This document shows, one piece after another, positions 38,319 through 47,807 of a stretch of DNA of 64,000 nucleotides (positions within the stretch are counted from its first letter, which is position 1; each line of letters opens with the position of its first letter). The position numbers were made by a program, and so were the translations under genes. This DNA comes from Campylobacter sp. 2014D-0216 (GTDB lineage Bacteria; Campylobacterota; Campylobacteria; Campylobacterales; Campylobacteraceae), in contig NZ_CP063089.1 in NCBI RefSeq assembly GCF_014931215.1, positions 1,054,001 through 1,118,000 of the forward strand, in the 5' to 3' direction. The notes beneath the pieces are model-generated. The model was not told the origin of the DNA. It saw only the letters and a program-made list of their open reading frames with translations, and made no database searches.

Positions 38319-39545
38319 ATGAATGTATTTTCATGCGTAATTTGGCACTATAAAAATGGCAATCTTATTTTACAAATTTGCATTGGAATTTTTTTGGGGA
38401 TTTTAGTTGGTATTTTCTCTAAAGATTTGGCTATTTTTGCAAATATTTTTGGCGCTTTATTTACAGGAGCACTCAAGGCTATTGCACCTATTTTAGTTTT
38501 TATTTTAATCTTAACCACAATTTGCACCAAAGAATTTAATCATGGAAGTAAAAAAATTAAACATATCATTTTTCTATATATCTTTGGTACCTTTCTTGCA
38601 TCTTTAAGTGCAGTAAGTGTTAGTTTTATTTTTCCCGTAGAGTTAGTATTAACCGATATTGACAAAGCATCTACAAGCGCTCCTGCGCATATAGGTGAGG
38701 TTTTTAAAAATTTATTATTTCAAGTAGTAGATAACCCTATCCATGCGCTATCATCTGGGAATTATTTAAGCATTTTAGCTTGGGCTATAGGCGGTGGTTT
38801 TGCGCTAAGACACTGCTCAAATGATGCTAAGCAACTTTTTACCGACATTAACGAAGGGGTTTTAAAAATTGTTAAATTTATTGTCAAACTTGCACCTTTT
38901 GGGATTTTTGGACTTGTAGCAAATTCAGTAGCACAAACAGGCGCAGAAGGTCTTTTAAGCTATGCTAAATTATTATTAGTTTTAGTTTTAACTATGTTTT
39001 TTGTCGCTTTTGTAATTAATGCTTTAATTGTATTTGTATACACTAAAAAAAATCCCTATCCACTTATTTTTATTTGCTTAAAACATAGTGCTGTTTTTGC
39101 ATTCTTCACAAGAAGTTCTGCTGCTAACATTCCTGTAAACATGGCTCTTTGCTCTAAATTAAACATCAATAATAGTCTTTATAGTATTTCCATTCCTTTA
39201 GGTGCTACGATTAATATGGCAGGAGCTGCAGTAACCATTGCTATATTAAGTCTTGCTGCAGCACATACAGTGGGTATTGAAATCAATTTTTTACAAGCTA
39301 TGCTTTTAAGCATCTTGGCTGCTTTTGCAGCTTGTGGGGCCAGCGGAGTTGCAGGAGGATCGCTTTTACTTATTCCTCTTGCTTGCTCGTTATTTAGTAT
39401 TGATTATGATATAGCTATGCAAGTTGTGGCGGTTGGTTTTATTATTGGAGTGATACAAGATAGCGTAGAAACAGCTTTAAATAGCTCTACAGATGTTTTA
39501 TTTAGTGCGATTTGTTCAGAGAATGAATTAAACTTAAAAATTTAG
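38319..39545 (+). CDS. sstT: Sodium:serine/threonine symporter SstT
   Basis: This 408-residue dicarboxylate/amino-acid:cation symporter family protein matches SstT. Signatures are [19 protein letters not shown] (TM2 region), [15 protein letters not shown] (HP1 serine-rich loop), [13 protein letters not shown] (TM7 cation motif) and [18 protein letters not shown] (HP2). Eight helices plus two hairpin loops fit the hydrophobic profile. Serine is a major carbon source for Campylobacter, taken up by SstT among others. It is separated by 8 bp from pyrB. Confidence 0.93.
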   Translation: MNVFSCVIWHYKNGNLILQICIGIFLGILVGIFSKDLAIFANIFGALFTGALKAIAPILVFILILTTICTKEFNHGSKKIKHIIFLYIFGTFLASLSAVSVSFIFPVELVLTDIDKASTSAPAHIGEVFKNLLFQVVDNPIHALSSGNYLSILAWAIGGGFALRHCSNDAKQLFTDINEGVLKIVKFIVKLAPFGIFGLVANSVAQTGAEGLLSYAKLLLVLVLTMFFVAFVINALIVFVYTKKNPYPLIFICLKHSAVFAFFTRSSAANIPVNMALCSKLNINNSLYSISIPLGATINMAGAAVTIAILSLAAAHTVGIEINFLQAMLLSILAAFAACGASGVAGGSLLLIPLACSLFSIDYDIAMQVVAVGFIIGVIQDSVETALNSSTDVLFSAICSENELNLKI

Positions 39546-39553
39546 GAGGACTC

Positions 39554-40432
39554 ATGAGGCATTTAATTACTACAAAAGATTTTAGCAATGAAGAAATTCT
39601 AGCTCTTTTTAAAGAAGCTAAAGATTTCTTAGATGAAAAACCACGCACTTATCTAAAAGGCAAAAGCGTTACAACCATTTTTTTTGAAAATTCCACTCGA
39701 ACTCAATCAAGTTTTGAAACAGCAGCAACAAGATTAGGTGCTAAGGTTTTAAAACTAGATGTCTCAAAAAGCAGTTCTAGCAAAGGCGAAACACTTTTTG
39801 ACACAGCAGCTAACTTAGATGCAATGTCTCCTAATGCCATTGTAGTCAGACATAAACATTCAGGTGTGCCACATATCTTAGCAAATTACACTCACTGTCC
39901 TATTGTCAATGGTGGCGATGGCAAGCATGCTCATCCTACTCAAGCCTTACTTGATCTTTTTACTATAATGGAGCATTTTAACTATGATATAAAAGGTAAA
40001 AAAATAGCCATTGTAGGAGATATCAAAAACTCACGCGTAGCTGCTTCAAATTTGGAATTATTGCCTCGTTTTGGTATAGATATCACGCTAGTGGCCCCAC
40101 CTCATTTTATGCCTAATTATCCTCTTAAAAAAACAAATAAAATAAAAGAAGTTATTGATGAAGTAGATATCATCATGAGTCTTAGAACACAAACAGAAAG
40201 ACACAATGTTCCAACCTATGCATCACTTAAAGATTATGCAAATGATTTTTGCATCAACAAAGAGCTAATCAAAGACAAAAATATCATCATTTTACACCCG
40301 GGCCCTGTGCATAGAAATATTGACATTAGCGATGAAATTATGGCAGATAAAAGATCTAAAGTTTTAACTCAGGTTAAAAATGGAGTTGCCATTAGAATGG
40401 CTGTATTAAAAAAACTCATTTTAGAAAGTTAA
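39554..40432 (+). CDS. pyrB: Aspartate carbamoyltransferase catalytic subunit PyrB
   Basis: PyrB joins carbamoyl phosphate and aspartate in pyrimidine synthesis. The 292 residues contain the carbamoyl-phosphate loop [13 protein letters not shown] (~48-60), the 80s loop [25 protein letters not shown] and the aspartate loop [21 protein letters not shown] is near the C-terminus. AGGAGG precedes the start. No pyrI regulatory gene is adjacent. Confidence 0.97.
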   Translation: MRHLITTKDFSNEEILALFKEAKDFLDEKPRTYLKGKSVTTIFFENSTRTQSSFETAATRLGAKVLKLDVSKSSSSKGETLFDTAANLDAMSPNAIVVRHKHSGVPHILANYTHCPIVNGGDGKHAHPTQALLDLFTIMEHFNYDIKGKKIAIVGDIKNSRVAASNLELLPRFGIDITLVAPPHFMPNYPLKKTNKIKEVIDEVDIIMSLRTQTERHNVPTYASLKDYANDFCINKELIKDKNIIILHPGPVHRNIDISDEIMADKRSKVLTQVKNGVAIRMAVLKKLILES

Positions 40433-40436
40433 AATC

Positions 40437-42158
40437 ATGCAAAATTGGAATTTAAGTGTATTATTTAAAGATGAGCAAGAATTAAATGTGTTTTTGCAAA
40501 ACACCCAAGAAGAAGCTTATAATTTTAAAAAACAATATGAAAACCAACTACATCATCTAAGCGTTGAAGTTTTTTTACAAGCTTTAAAAGATTACGAAAC
40601 GCTAATTTTAAAGCTTTCTCATATATTAACTTATGTATATTTAAATTTTGCTCAAGATACTACCCAAGGTGCTTTTTATGCAAAATACGAAAATCTAAGC
40701 AAAAAAATAGAAGAAAATCTTTTATTTTTTGAACTTGAATTTTGCGAACTTAAAGATGAACAAAGTCAAGCTTTTATTGCTTTTTGCAAGGGTTATGAAT
40801 TTTATCTAAACAATCTCATCTTACACAAAAAACACAATCTTTCTAAAAAAGAAGAAAGAGTTATCCTTGCTTTATCAAGCACGGGATCTAACGCTTTTGC
40901 AAGATTGTTTGATGAAACTTTTAGTGCTTTAAAATTTAACTTTGAAGGACAAAAACTAAGCGAAGAAGAAATTTTAAGCAAACTTTACCACCCTGATAGA
41001 AGCATTAGAAAAAAAGCTTCAAAGTGTTTTAGTAAAACCTTAAAAAAACAAAACAAGCTTTTAGTATATATTTTCAATATGATCAAAACTGAACTTGCTA
41101 GTATTTGCGAGCTAAGGTCCTATGAGAGTCCAGAAAGCTCAAGACATATGAGAAATCAAATTTCTAAAAAAAGCGTTGATGCGCTTATTTGCGCAAGTGA
41201 AAATAGTTTTGACATTGTCTCTAAATTTTACAATGCAAAGAAAAAAATCTTAGGTTATAAAAAATTAAAAGACTATGATCGTTATGCGCCTATTGGCAAG
41301 GAAATGCAAATTGATTTTAATCAAGCAAAAGACATTGTTTTAGAAGCTTTTAAAAACTTTTCTTGTGATTTTTATAAGATCGCTAAAGATGCTTTTGATA
41401 ATCATTGGATTGATGTATATCCTAAAGAATTTAAACAAAGTGGAGCATTTTCTCACTCAAGCACTCCTCTAAGCCACCCTTTTATACTTTTAAACTATAC
41501 CAACCAAAGACGCGATCTTTTTACTTTGGCTCACGAGCTTGGCCACACCATACACCAAAAACTTTCCTATAAAGTAAGTTTTTTAAATCAAGACACGCCT
41601 TTAACCACAGCAGAAACCGCTTCTGTTTTTGCTGAGATGTTGATTTTTGATCACATTAAAGAAAATTTAAACAAAGAAGAACTTTTATCTTTATATGCAG
41701 CAAAAATCGAAGACATTTTCGCCACACTTTATAGGCAAATTAACTTTACCACCTTTGAACGTAGGTTTCATGCCAAAAAAGAAGAACTTAGCGCCGATGA
41801 ATTAAGTCAAATCTGGCTTGAAGAATCAAGAAAAATGTTTCAAGATAGCGTGATTTTAACCAAAAACTATGGTCTTTGGTATTCTTATATACCACATTTT
41901 ATTCATTCTCCATTTTACTGCTATGCATATGCATATGCACAACTTTTGGTTTTAGCGCTTTATGGACTATATAAAAGTGGAAAATGCACCGATTTTACTT
42001 CGATTTATATTGATTTTTTAAGTAGCGGCGGAAGCAAAAGTCCAAAAGAGCTTGTGGCTATGTTTGGTTTTGATATTGAAAGTGATGAATTTTGGAATAT
42101 AGGCCTAGAGCAAGTTAGAAAACTAGTAGATGAATTTTTAAGGTTGAGCAATGATTGA
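40437..42158 (+). CDS. pepF: Oligoendopeptidase F (M3 metallopeptidase)
   Basis: This 573-residue zinc peptidase hydrolyses short peptides in the cytosol. The catalytic HEXXH is H366-E-L-G-H370 (LAHELGHTIHQKL). The third zinc ligand Glu is about 25 residues on, in TTAETASVFAEML. The rest follows the M3B family (NYTNQRRDLFTLAHELG, HFIHSPFYCYAYAYAQLL). It starts 4 bp after pyrB and overlaps the SspB-like gene by 8. Confidence 0.94.
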   Translation: MQNWNLSVLFKDEQELNVFLQNTQEEAYNFKKQYENQLHHLSVEVFLQALKDYETLILKLSHILTYVYLNFAQDTTQGAFYAKYENLSKKIEENLLFFELEFCELKDEQSQAFIAFCKGYEFYLNNLILHKKHNLSKKEERVILALSSTGSNAFARLFDETFSALKFNFEGQKLSEEEILSKLYHPDRSIRKKASKCFSKTLKKQNKLLVYIFNMIKTELASICELRSYESPESSRHMRNQISKKSVDALICASENSFDIVSKFYNAKKKILGYKKLKDYDRYAPIGKEMQIDFNQAKDIVLEAFKNFSCDFYKIAKDAFDNHWIDVYPKEFKQSGAFSHSSTPLSHPFILLNYTNQRRDLFTLAHELGHTIHQKLSYKVSFLNQDTPLTTAETASVFAEMLIFDHIKENLNKEELLSLYAAKIEDIFATLYRQINFTTFERRFHAKKEELSADELSQIWLEESRKMFQDSVILTKNYGLWYSYIPHFIHSPFYCYAYAYAQLLVLALYGLYKSGKCTDFTSIYIDFLSSGGSKSPKELVAMFGFDIESDEFWNIGLEQVRKLVDEFLRLSND

Positions 42159-42597
42159 TAAAATACTAAACAACAAAACTTTTATAGACTTAATGCAAAA
42201 AAGCATTTATGAGTGTTTGCAAATTTTAATTCAAGAAGATATTGAATTTAACATTATTGTCAATACCAAGTTTGTCACTCTAGAGCCTCCTTTACCGCAA
42301 GATTTAGATGTAGTGAGTAAAAATCCTTATTGTGTTTTTGCGCTTGGTGGCTATACTTTTAAATCCATAGTTTTAAACAAAGAACATATTGAATTTCATG
42401 CAGGCTTTGGACCAGATGATTTTGCAACCTTTGTAAAAGTAGATTTGGGCGCAATTACCCAAATTCAAGTTGAAGATAATATCATCTTTGTTAATTTTTC
42501 TAATTATTTTAAAAAACAAAGCGAGCAAAAACTTAAAGAAAAGTCCATGAATGCTTTTTTAAACAATCCCAACAATAAAGACTTATTAAAAAGATGA
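42151..42597 (+). CDS. SspB-like protein, candidate ClpXP adaptor
   Basis: This 148-residue protein is usually left as hypothetical. By eye it follows the SspB layout. An N-terminal helix (IYECLQILIQEDIEFNIIV) corresponds to FYEWLLDNQLTPHLVV of E. coli SspB. Then comes a beta-barrel with FKSIVLNKEHIEFHAGFG, corresponding to VGNLELANDEVRFNARFG, and VKVDLGAITQIQVEDN, corresponding to VSVPLAAVLAIYARENG. A charged linker leads to a short C-terminal end (KDLLKR) where SspB binds ClpX. SspB delivers ssrA-tagged proteins to ClpXP. Downstream in the same run are smpB, clpS, clpA and aat. It overlaps pepF by 8 and uvrD by 4 bases. Homology is my visual alignment. Confidence 0.65.
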   Translation: MIDKILNNKTFIDLMQKSIYECLQILIQEDIEFNIIVNTKFVTLEPPLPQDLDVVSKNPYCVFALGGYTFKSIVLNKEHIEFHAGFGPDDFATFVKVDLGAITQIQVEDNIIFVNFSNYFKKQSEQKLKEKSMNAFLNNPNNKDLLKR

Positions 42598-44657
42598 ATT
42601 TTTTCGAAGGATTAAACGATAGTCAAAAAGAAGCCATCATGCACATTGATGGAGCTATGCTTATTTTAGCAGGTGCGGGTAGTGGTAAGACTAAAACTAT
42701 AACCACTAGACTTGCTTATTTAATTGACCATGTGGGCATTCCTGCACAAAATACCCTTACACTAACTTTCACCAATAAAGCTGCTAATGTGATGAAAACT
42801 AGAGCATTAGCACTTTTACAAGATCAAAATTTACACAATCCTCTTTTGTGTACTTTTCATAAATTTGGCTTATTATTTTTAAGGCTTTATAGTGAAAGAA
42901 TTGCTAGAGCAAATAATTTTGTCATCATCGACACAGATGATAAAAAGAAAATTTTAAAAGACCTAGCAAATGAAAATCTTAAAAATTCCCTAGCAAGCAT
43001 TGGGGCTTATATTTCTAACTTTAAAAACCAAAGCAAAAGCGCTCAAGAAATTCGCAAGGAATTAGAATTTTTAAAAGATGAAAAAAATAAAAATCACGAA
43101 GAGATCATTTATCTTTACGAGCAATATGAAAATTTTTTAATCCAAAATAATTTTATGGATTTTGATGATTTACTCATGTTGACCAACAAAATTTTAGAAG
43201 ATGAACAATTTGCAAAAGAACAAAGCCAAAAGTACAACTACATCACAGTCGATGAGTATCAAGATACCAACACTTTACAATATCAAATTCTAAAAAAACT
43301 TTGCACATCTCATGAAAACATCTGTGTAGTAGGTGATGATGATCAAAGTATTTATGGTTGGCGCGGAGCCAAAATAGAAAATATTTTAAATTTTAAAGAA
43401 CAGTTTAATAATGTAAAATTAGTCAAACTAGAACAAAATTACCGCTCAACTAGTGCTATTTTACAAGCCGCAAATGAACTAATAGAACACAATAGAAAAA
43501 GACTAGGAAAAACTTTAATCTGCACCAAAGATGAAGGCGAAGAAATTACAATTTTACAAAACGATGATGAAAAGATTGAAAGTTTTAAAGTCGCAAGAGA
43601 AGTTTCAAAACTCTTAAGCTCAGGCGTTAATCCAAGTGAAATCGCCATACTTTATAGAGTAAATGCATTATCTCGCGCCCTTGAAGAAGCTTTTAGTAAA
43701 GAAAAAATTCCTTTTAAATTACTAAGCGGAATTCGTTTTTATGAAAGAGCTGAAATTAAAGACATTATTTCTTATTTAAGATTACTTTCAAATTTAAATG
43801 ATGATTATTCTTTTAAGCGCATTATCAATCGCCCAAAAAGAAATTTTGGTAATGCAAGCTTAGAAAAACTAGAAAATTATGCTAAAGAAAATCATTTATC
43901 TTTGTTTGAAAGCTTATGCGCTTTACAAGGAAGTGGCTTTTTTAGTAAAAAAACCGATAATGAATTAGAAAAGTTCATACTAAGCATACATAAAATCAAA
44001 GAAAAAGATGATATGCTTGGAATGATTTTAGCTTTAGAAGATGAATTTAAGATTAAAGAATTTTATAAAGATAATCCAGAAGGGGAAGACAAGCTTTTAA
44101 ATATAGATGAGCTTTATGCAAATTTAAAAGACAAAATCACTCATGGTAACTACAATGGCTTAGATGATATTTTAAATGAAATTTCTTTATTAAACGAGCA
44201 AGATGGATTAGATAAAGAAAGCATTTGTATCATGAGTATCCATGCAAGCAAGGGGTTGGAATTTGATCATGTTTTTATCATAGGATTAGAAGAAGGTTTT
44301 TTCCCGCTTACTAGCGAATCAAGCAATATAGAAGAAGAAAGAAGGCTAGCCTATGTGGCAATCACTAGAGCTAAGAAAAAACTTTATTTAAGTTATGCTA
44401 ATTCTAGATTTTACAAAGGAAGTCGTACAAGATTAGAAAAAAGTAGATTTTTTGGCGAAAGCAATGTGATCAAAAAAGAACTAACCTTAGATCATCAAAA
44501 AAATTGTTATAAAAAAGGAGATTTAATTAAACATAAAATTTTTGGCATAGGTAGGGTTACAGGAGTAAGTAAAATAGGAGCCGAAGAAAAACTTACAATC
44601 AATTTTGGAGGCATAGAAAGAATGATAATGTCAAGTTTTGTGGAAAAAGTGATATGA
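42594..44657 (+). CDS. uvrD: UvrD/PcrA-type superfamily 1A DNA helicase
   Basis: This 687-residue 3'-5' helicase shows the Walker [11 protein letters not shown] (K32), TLTFTNKAA (motif Ia), VDEYQDTN (motif II), [10 protein letters not shown] (III), LEQNYRST (IV), [14 protein letters not shown] (V) and [13 protein letters not shown] (VI). The C-terminal [19 protein letters not shown] is the Tudor-like tail of UvrD/PcrA. It would act in excision repair and in removing RecA or polymerase. Rep is the alternative name; the tail favours UvrD/PcrA. Confidence 0.92.
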   Translation: MNFFEGLNDSQKEAIMHIDGAMLILAGAGSGKTKTITTRLAYLIDHVGIPAQNTLTLTFTNKAANVMKTRALALLQDQNLHNPLLCTFHKFGLLFLRLYSERIARANNFVIIDTDDKKKILKDLANENLKNSLASIGAYISNFKNQSKSAQEIRKELEFLKDEKNKNHEEIIYLYEQYENFLIQNNFMDFDDLLMLTNKILEDEQFAKEQSQKYNYITVDEYQDTNTLQYQILKKLCTSHENICVVGDDDQSIYGWRGAKIENILNFKEQFNNVKLVKLEQNYRSTSAILQAANELIEHNRKRLGKTLICTKDEGEEITILQNDDEKIESFKVAREVSKLLSSGVNPSEIAILYRVNALSRALEEAFSKEKIPFKLLSGIRFYERAEIKDIISYLRLLSNLNDDYSFKRIINRPKRNFGNASLEKLENYAKENHLSLFESLCALQGSGFFSKKTDNELEKFILSIHKIKEKDDMLGMILALEDEFKIKEFYKDNPEGEDKLLNIDELYANLKDKITHGNYNGLDDILNEISLLNEQDGLDKESICIMSIHASKGLEFDHVFIIGLEEGFFPLTSESSNIEEERRLAYVAITRAKKKLYLSYANSRFYKGSRTRLEKSRFFGESNVIKKELTLDHQKNCYKKGDLIKHKIFGIGRVTGVSKIGAEEKLTINFGGIERMIMSSFVEKVI

Positions 44658-45472
44658 ATAAACTTTTTGTAGCATATAAACCAAGCGGCGTGAGCTCTAA
44701 TGCTTTTTTAAGCAAACTCAAAAAAAAATATAAAAACAAAAAAGCAGGTTTTTCAGGAACACTTGATCCTTTTGCAAAAGGTGTTTTACTTATAGCTTTT
44801 GATCAATATACAAAACTATTTCGTTTTTTTGATAAAAATCCAAAAGTTTACAAAGCTACACTTTGGCTAGGTGTACATTCGCTAAGTCTTGATAATCAAA
44901 ACATCAAAGAAATCAACCTTATTAGTGCTTTTGATGAGAAGGTTTTAGAACAAATTAAAAACGAATTATTGGGAAAAGTGAGCTATACCCCACCTGCATA
45001 TTGTGCAAAAAAAATCAACGGCGTACGCTCATATGAACTTGCAAAAAAAGGCTTTGAGGTTAATCTAAAACCATGCGTTATGGAAATTTTTTACACTAAA
45101 ATTTTACATTACAACCACCCTTTTTTAACTATAGAAATAGCAGTTAGCGAGGGTTCTTATATACGCTCTTATTGTGAGTTATTTGCTAGAAAACTTGGCA
45201 TCAAGGCTACGCTTAGCTCGCTTGAACGTCTAAGCGAAGGAAGATTTTTTTACAAAAACGAAAAAGAATTAAATCCTTTAGCTTATTTAAATCTTAGAAA
45301 AAATACGATAAAATATCCCCAAAAATTACACAATGGACAAAAAATATTTTTGGACGATTTAGAGATTCAAGAAGAAGGTAGCTATATTTTAGAAGAAAAA
45401 GATTTTTTTTCTATCATTTCTATCCAAGATAATCAAGTGCAATATTATTTAAATAAGGTATTAAAATGTTAA
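44654..45472 (+). CDS. truB: tRNA pseudouridine-55 synthase TruB
   Basis: TruB makes pseudouridine 55 in the T-loop of tRNAs. The 272 residues have the catalytic Asp38 in [16 protein letters not shown], then [30 protein letters not shown] and [18 protein letters not shown]. The C-terminus is short, without a recognisable PUA domain. It overlaps uvrD by 4 bases and csrA by 7, so it is tightly coupled to both neighbours. Confidence 0.95.
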   Translation: MNKLFVAYKPSGVSSNAFLSKLKKKYKNKKAGFSGTLDPFAKGVLLIAFDQYTKLFRFFDKNPKVYKATLWLGVHSLSLDNQNIKEINLISAFDEKVLEQIKNELLGKVSYTPPAYCAKKINGVRSYELAKKGFEVNLKPCVMEIFYTKILHYNHPFLTIEIAVSEGSYIRSYCELFARKLGIKATLSSLERLSEGRFFYKNEKELNPLAYLNLRKNTIKYPQKLHNGQKIFLDDLEIQEEGSYILEEKDFFSIISIQDNQVQYYLNKVLKC

Positions 45473-45693
45473 TTTTATCAAGAAAAGAAAATGAAAGTAT
45501 AAAAATCGGAGATGATATAGAAATCAAAGTAGTTCAAACAGGTAAAGGTTATGCCAAAATAGGCATAGAAGCACCAAAATCTTTAATGATACTACGCAAA
45601 GAACTTATTGAGCAAGTAAAGAGTGAAAACTTACATGCAATCAGCGATGAATCTATAAAGCTTGATGACCTAAGCAAAAAGCTTAAAAAATGA
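45466..45693 (+). CDS. csrA: Carbon storage regulator CsrA
   Basis: CsrA is a homodimeric RNA-binding translational regulator; in Campylobacter it affects flagellin synthesis, with FliW as antagonist. The 75 residues begin [20 protein letters not shown] and continue [19 protein letters not shown], with the RNA-contacting LSRK near the N-terminus. The C-terminal tail is longer than the 61 residues of E. coli CsrA, as usual in epsilonproteobacteria. It overlaps truB by 7 bases and ispE by 4. Confidence 0.97.
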   Translation: MLILSRKENESIKIGDDIEIKVVQTGKGYAKIGIEAPKSLMILRKELIEQVKSENLHAISDESIKLDDLSKKLKK

Positions 45694-46445
45694 AAGCTTA
45701 CGCTAAAGCAAATATTTTTTTAAAAATCATAGGGTTTGATTCAAGATCTTATCATTTACTACAGTCACGCTTTGTTTTATTAAAAGATATCTTTGATGAG
45801 CTAAGCTTTAGCGATGAAAAATCCAAAGAAGGTTTTGAGATTATTGGAAATTTTACCCAAGATACCATCCTTCACAAAACTTATAAAGCATTAGCAGATC
45901 TGGGTTTTTCAAACGAACTCAATGAGTTTTTCAAAAATAAAAGTTTAAAACTTATCAAAAATATACCTATAGGTGGTGGTCTTGGTGGAAGTAGCACTGA
46001 TGCAGTTGCTTTTTTATTAATGATCAATGAGGCTTTAAATTTAAAACTCAACCAATCACAACTTGAACAAATCTGCCAAAAACTTGGATCTGATTTGGTC
46101 TTTTTCTTAAGTGGTTATGAAAGCGCGAATGTCAGTGGATGCGGAGAAATTGTAGAGTATTTTGAAGATGATTTAAACCAACTTGAGTTTACCTTTCCAG
46201 CTATTGAGTGTTCAAGTGCAAAAGTATATCGTGCTTTTGACGAAGGCCATTATGATTTAAATTTAAATGCAAAATTAGCTCGTGATTTTAAAACACTAAA
46301 AACAAGCGAACTTTTAAGCTATAAAAATACTGATTTAAATGATTTGTTTGCTCCTTGTGTAAAAATTTATCCTAAAATGCAAAGGTTTCTTGATGAGGCT
46401 TATTTTTTAAGTGGAAGTGGAAGTGGAGTTTTTAAGGCTAAATGA
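45690..46445 (+). CDS. ispE: 4-diphosphocytidyl-2-C-methyl-D-erythritol kinase IspE
   Basis: IspE phosphorylates CDP-methylerythritol in the MEP isoprenoid pathway. The 251-residue GHMP kinase has the phosphate-binding loop [17 protein letters not shown] at ~92-107, [14 protein letters not shown] at the N-terminus and the third motif LSGSGSGVF at the C-terminus. It overlaps csrA and smpB by 4 bases each. It is a little shorter than E. coli IspE (283), as is common here. Confidence 0.94.
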   Translation: MKAYAKANIFLKIIGFDSRSYHLLQSRFVLLKDIFDELSFSDEKSKEGFEIIGNFTQDTILHKTYKALADLGFSNELNEFFKNKSLKLIKNIPIGGGLGGSSTDAVAFLLMINEALNLKLNQSQLEQICQKLGSDLVFFLSGYESANVSGCGEIVEYFEDDLNQLEFTFPAIECSSAKVYRAFDEGHYDLNLNAKLARDFKTLKTSELLSYKNTDLNDLFAPCVKIYPKMQRFLDEAYFLSGSGSGVFKAK

Positions 46446-46900
46446 TGAAAAAAACTATAGTAAAAAACAAAAAAGCTTTTTTTGATTATGAAATTTTAGA
46501 AAAATTTGAAGCAGGCTTGGTACTAAAAGGTTCTGAAGTTGTTGCTTTAAGAGCTTCAAGAGCTAATTTAAAAGATTCTTTTGTACGTATTATTAAGGGT
46601 GAAATTTTTTTACTCAATGCACACATTTCTCATCTTAGCACCACTCATTCTTTTTATAAGCATGATGAAAAAGGCGCAAGAAAACTTCTAATGCATAAAA
46701 AGCAAATCGATAGACTTTTTGGGAAAATTAGCACCCAAGGCTTCACTATAGTACCCCTAGAGCTTTATTTTAATGAAAAAAACAAAGCAAAAGCCTTAAT
46801 CGCTCTAGCAAAAGGTAAAAATTTACATGATAAAAGAGAAAGCCTAAAGAAAAAACAAGCAGATCTTGAAGCAAGAGCTGCAATGAAAAATCATTACTAA
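46442..46900 (+). CDS. smpB: SsrA-binding protein SmpB
   Basis: SmpB binds tmRNA (SsrA) and brings it to stalled ribosomes in trans-translation. The 152 residues match along their length: [60 protein letters not shown]. Two adjacent ATG codons (46442, 46445) are possible starts; the first overlaps the ispE stop. The tmRNA gene itself is not in this window. Confidence 0.96.
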   Translation: MMKKTIVKNKKAFFDYEILEKFEAGLVLKGSEVVALRASRANLKDSFVRIIKGEIFLLNAHISHLSTTHSFYKHDEKGARKLLMHKKQIDRLFGKISTQGFTIVPLELYFNEKNKAKALIALAKGKNLHDKRESLKKKQADLEARAAMKNHY

Positions 46901-46912
46901 CAAAGGACACAA

Positions 46913-47530
46913 ATGAAAAAAATTACTTATTTAATTTTGACCTTCGCCTTTGCATTATTTATAAACGCTTGCTCAAGCGAAGAAAAAATCGAAAATGATT
47001 TTGCTTTCACCGAATACAAAAAAGGTGATGAAATTCTTTTAAAAAGCGTTAATGGCGGTGAGAAAACTTTAGTAAGAACCCAAAATGGCTTTATAGTAAA
47101 AGGAGAAGAACACAAAATTTTAATGTTTGATTTTTTTGGAACCTTTTGCACTCCATGTCAAGAAGAAGCACCTCATCTTACAAGCTTGTGGCAAAAAAAT
47201 ACAGATCATTTTATCATCATAGGGCTAAGTCATTTTGAAAATGTAAGCGATCAAACTGTAAAAGATTTTGCTATCAAATATGGAGCTTATTATTTTTTAT
47301 GCAACTCAAAAGAAAATAACAGAATTGTTGCGCAAGCCTTAAAAGATATCAATTACCAAAGCATGGAACAACTTCCCTTTAAAGTGGTTTTAAAAGATGG
47401 GGTTTATCAGGATTTGACAGACTTTTGGAATAAAGACTCAAAAAACTTTGTAAAATATTATCTTGGCAAGGTTTCAACTCAAACTATGCAAGAAGACATC
47501 ACTAGGATATTAAATGAGTCTAAAAAGTGA
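46913..47530 (+). CDS. Thioredoxin-fold lipoprotein (TlpA-like)
   Basis: The 205 residues start with a lipoprotein signal whose lipobox ends at Cys20 (FINACSS), so the protein is probably membrane-tethered in the periplasm. The redox motif is C79-T-P-C82 in FFGTFCTPCQEEAPHL, followed by a TlpA/ResA-like fold (FIIIGLSHFENVSDQTVKDF) and the cis-proline region QLPFKVVLKDG. It probably reduces or isomerises disulfides, perhaps for cytochrome c maturation or envelope proteins. It overlaps clpS by 17 bp. Confidence 0.87.
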   Translation: MKKITYLILTFAFALFINACSSEEKIENDFAFTEYKKGDEILLKSVNGGEKTLVRTQNGFIVKGEEHKILMFDFFGTFCTPCQEEAPHLTSLWQKNTDHFIIIGLSHFENVSDQTVKDFAIKYGAYYFLCNSKENNRIVAQALKDINYQSMEQLPFKVVLKDGVYQDLTDFWNKDSKNFVKYYLGKVSTQTMQEDITRILNESKK

Positions 47531-47807
47531 AATTTTAGAACAGCAAAAACTAGCAGAACCTAAAATGTTTAAGGTTTTGCTTTTAAATGATGATGTAACA
47601 ACCATGGATTTTGTGATTGAAATTTTAATGAATGTTTTTCATCATGACTTTGAAAAAGCTAGTGCAATTATGCTTGAAATTCACCATCAAGGTAGTGGGG
47701 TTTGTGGTGTATATACAGAAGAAATCGCATTAAGCAAAAAACAACAAGTTGACATAGCAGCAAAGAATAATAACTTTCCACTCCAAACAAGGATAGAAGA
47801 ACAATGA
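47514..47807 (+). CDS. clpS: ClpA adaptor ClpS
   Basis: ClpS recognises N-degrons (N-terminal Leu, Phe, Tyr, Trp) and delivers substrates to ClpAP. The 97 residues show the family core KMFKVLLLNDDVTTMDFVIE, then FHHDFEKASAIMLEIHHQGSG and CGVYTEEIALSKKQQV. The binding-pocket DD and the ClpA-contacting helix are recognisable. It overlaps clpA by 4 bases, which suggests coupled translation of adaptor and unfoldase. Confidence 0.96.
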   Translation: MSLKSEILEQQKLAEPKMFKVLLLNDDVTTMDFVIEILMNVFHHDFEKASAIMLEIHHQGSGVCGVYTEEIALSKKQQVDIAAKNNNFPLQTRIEEQ

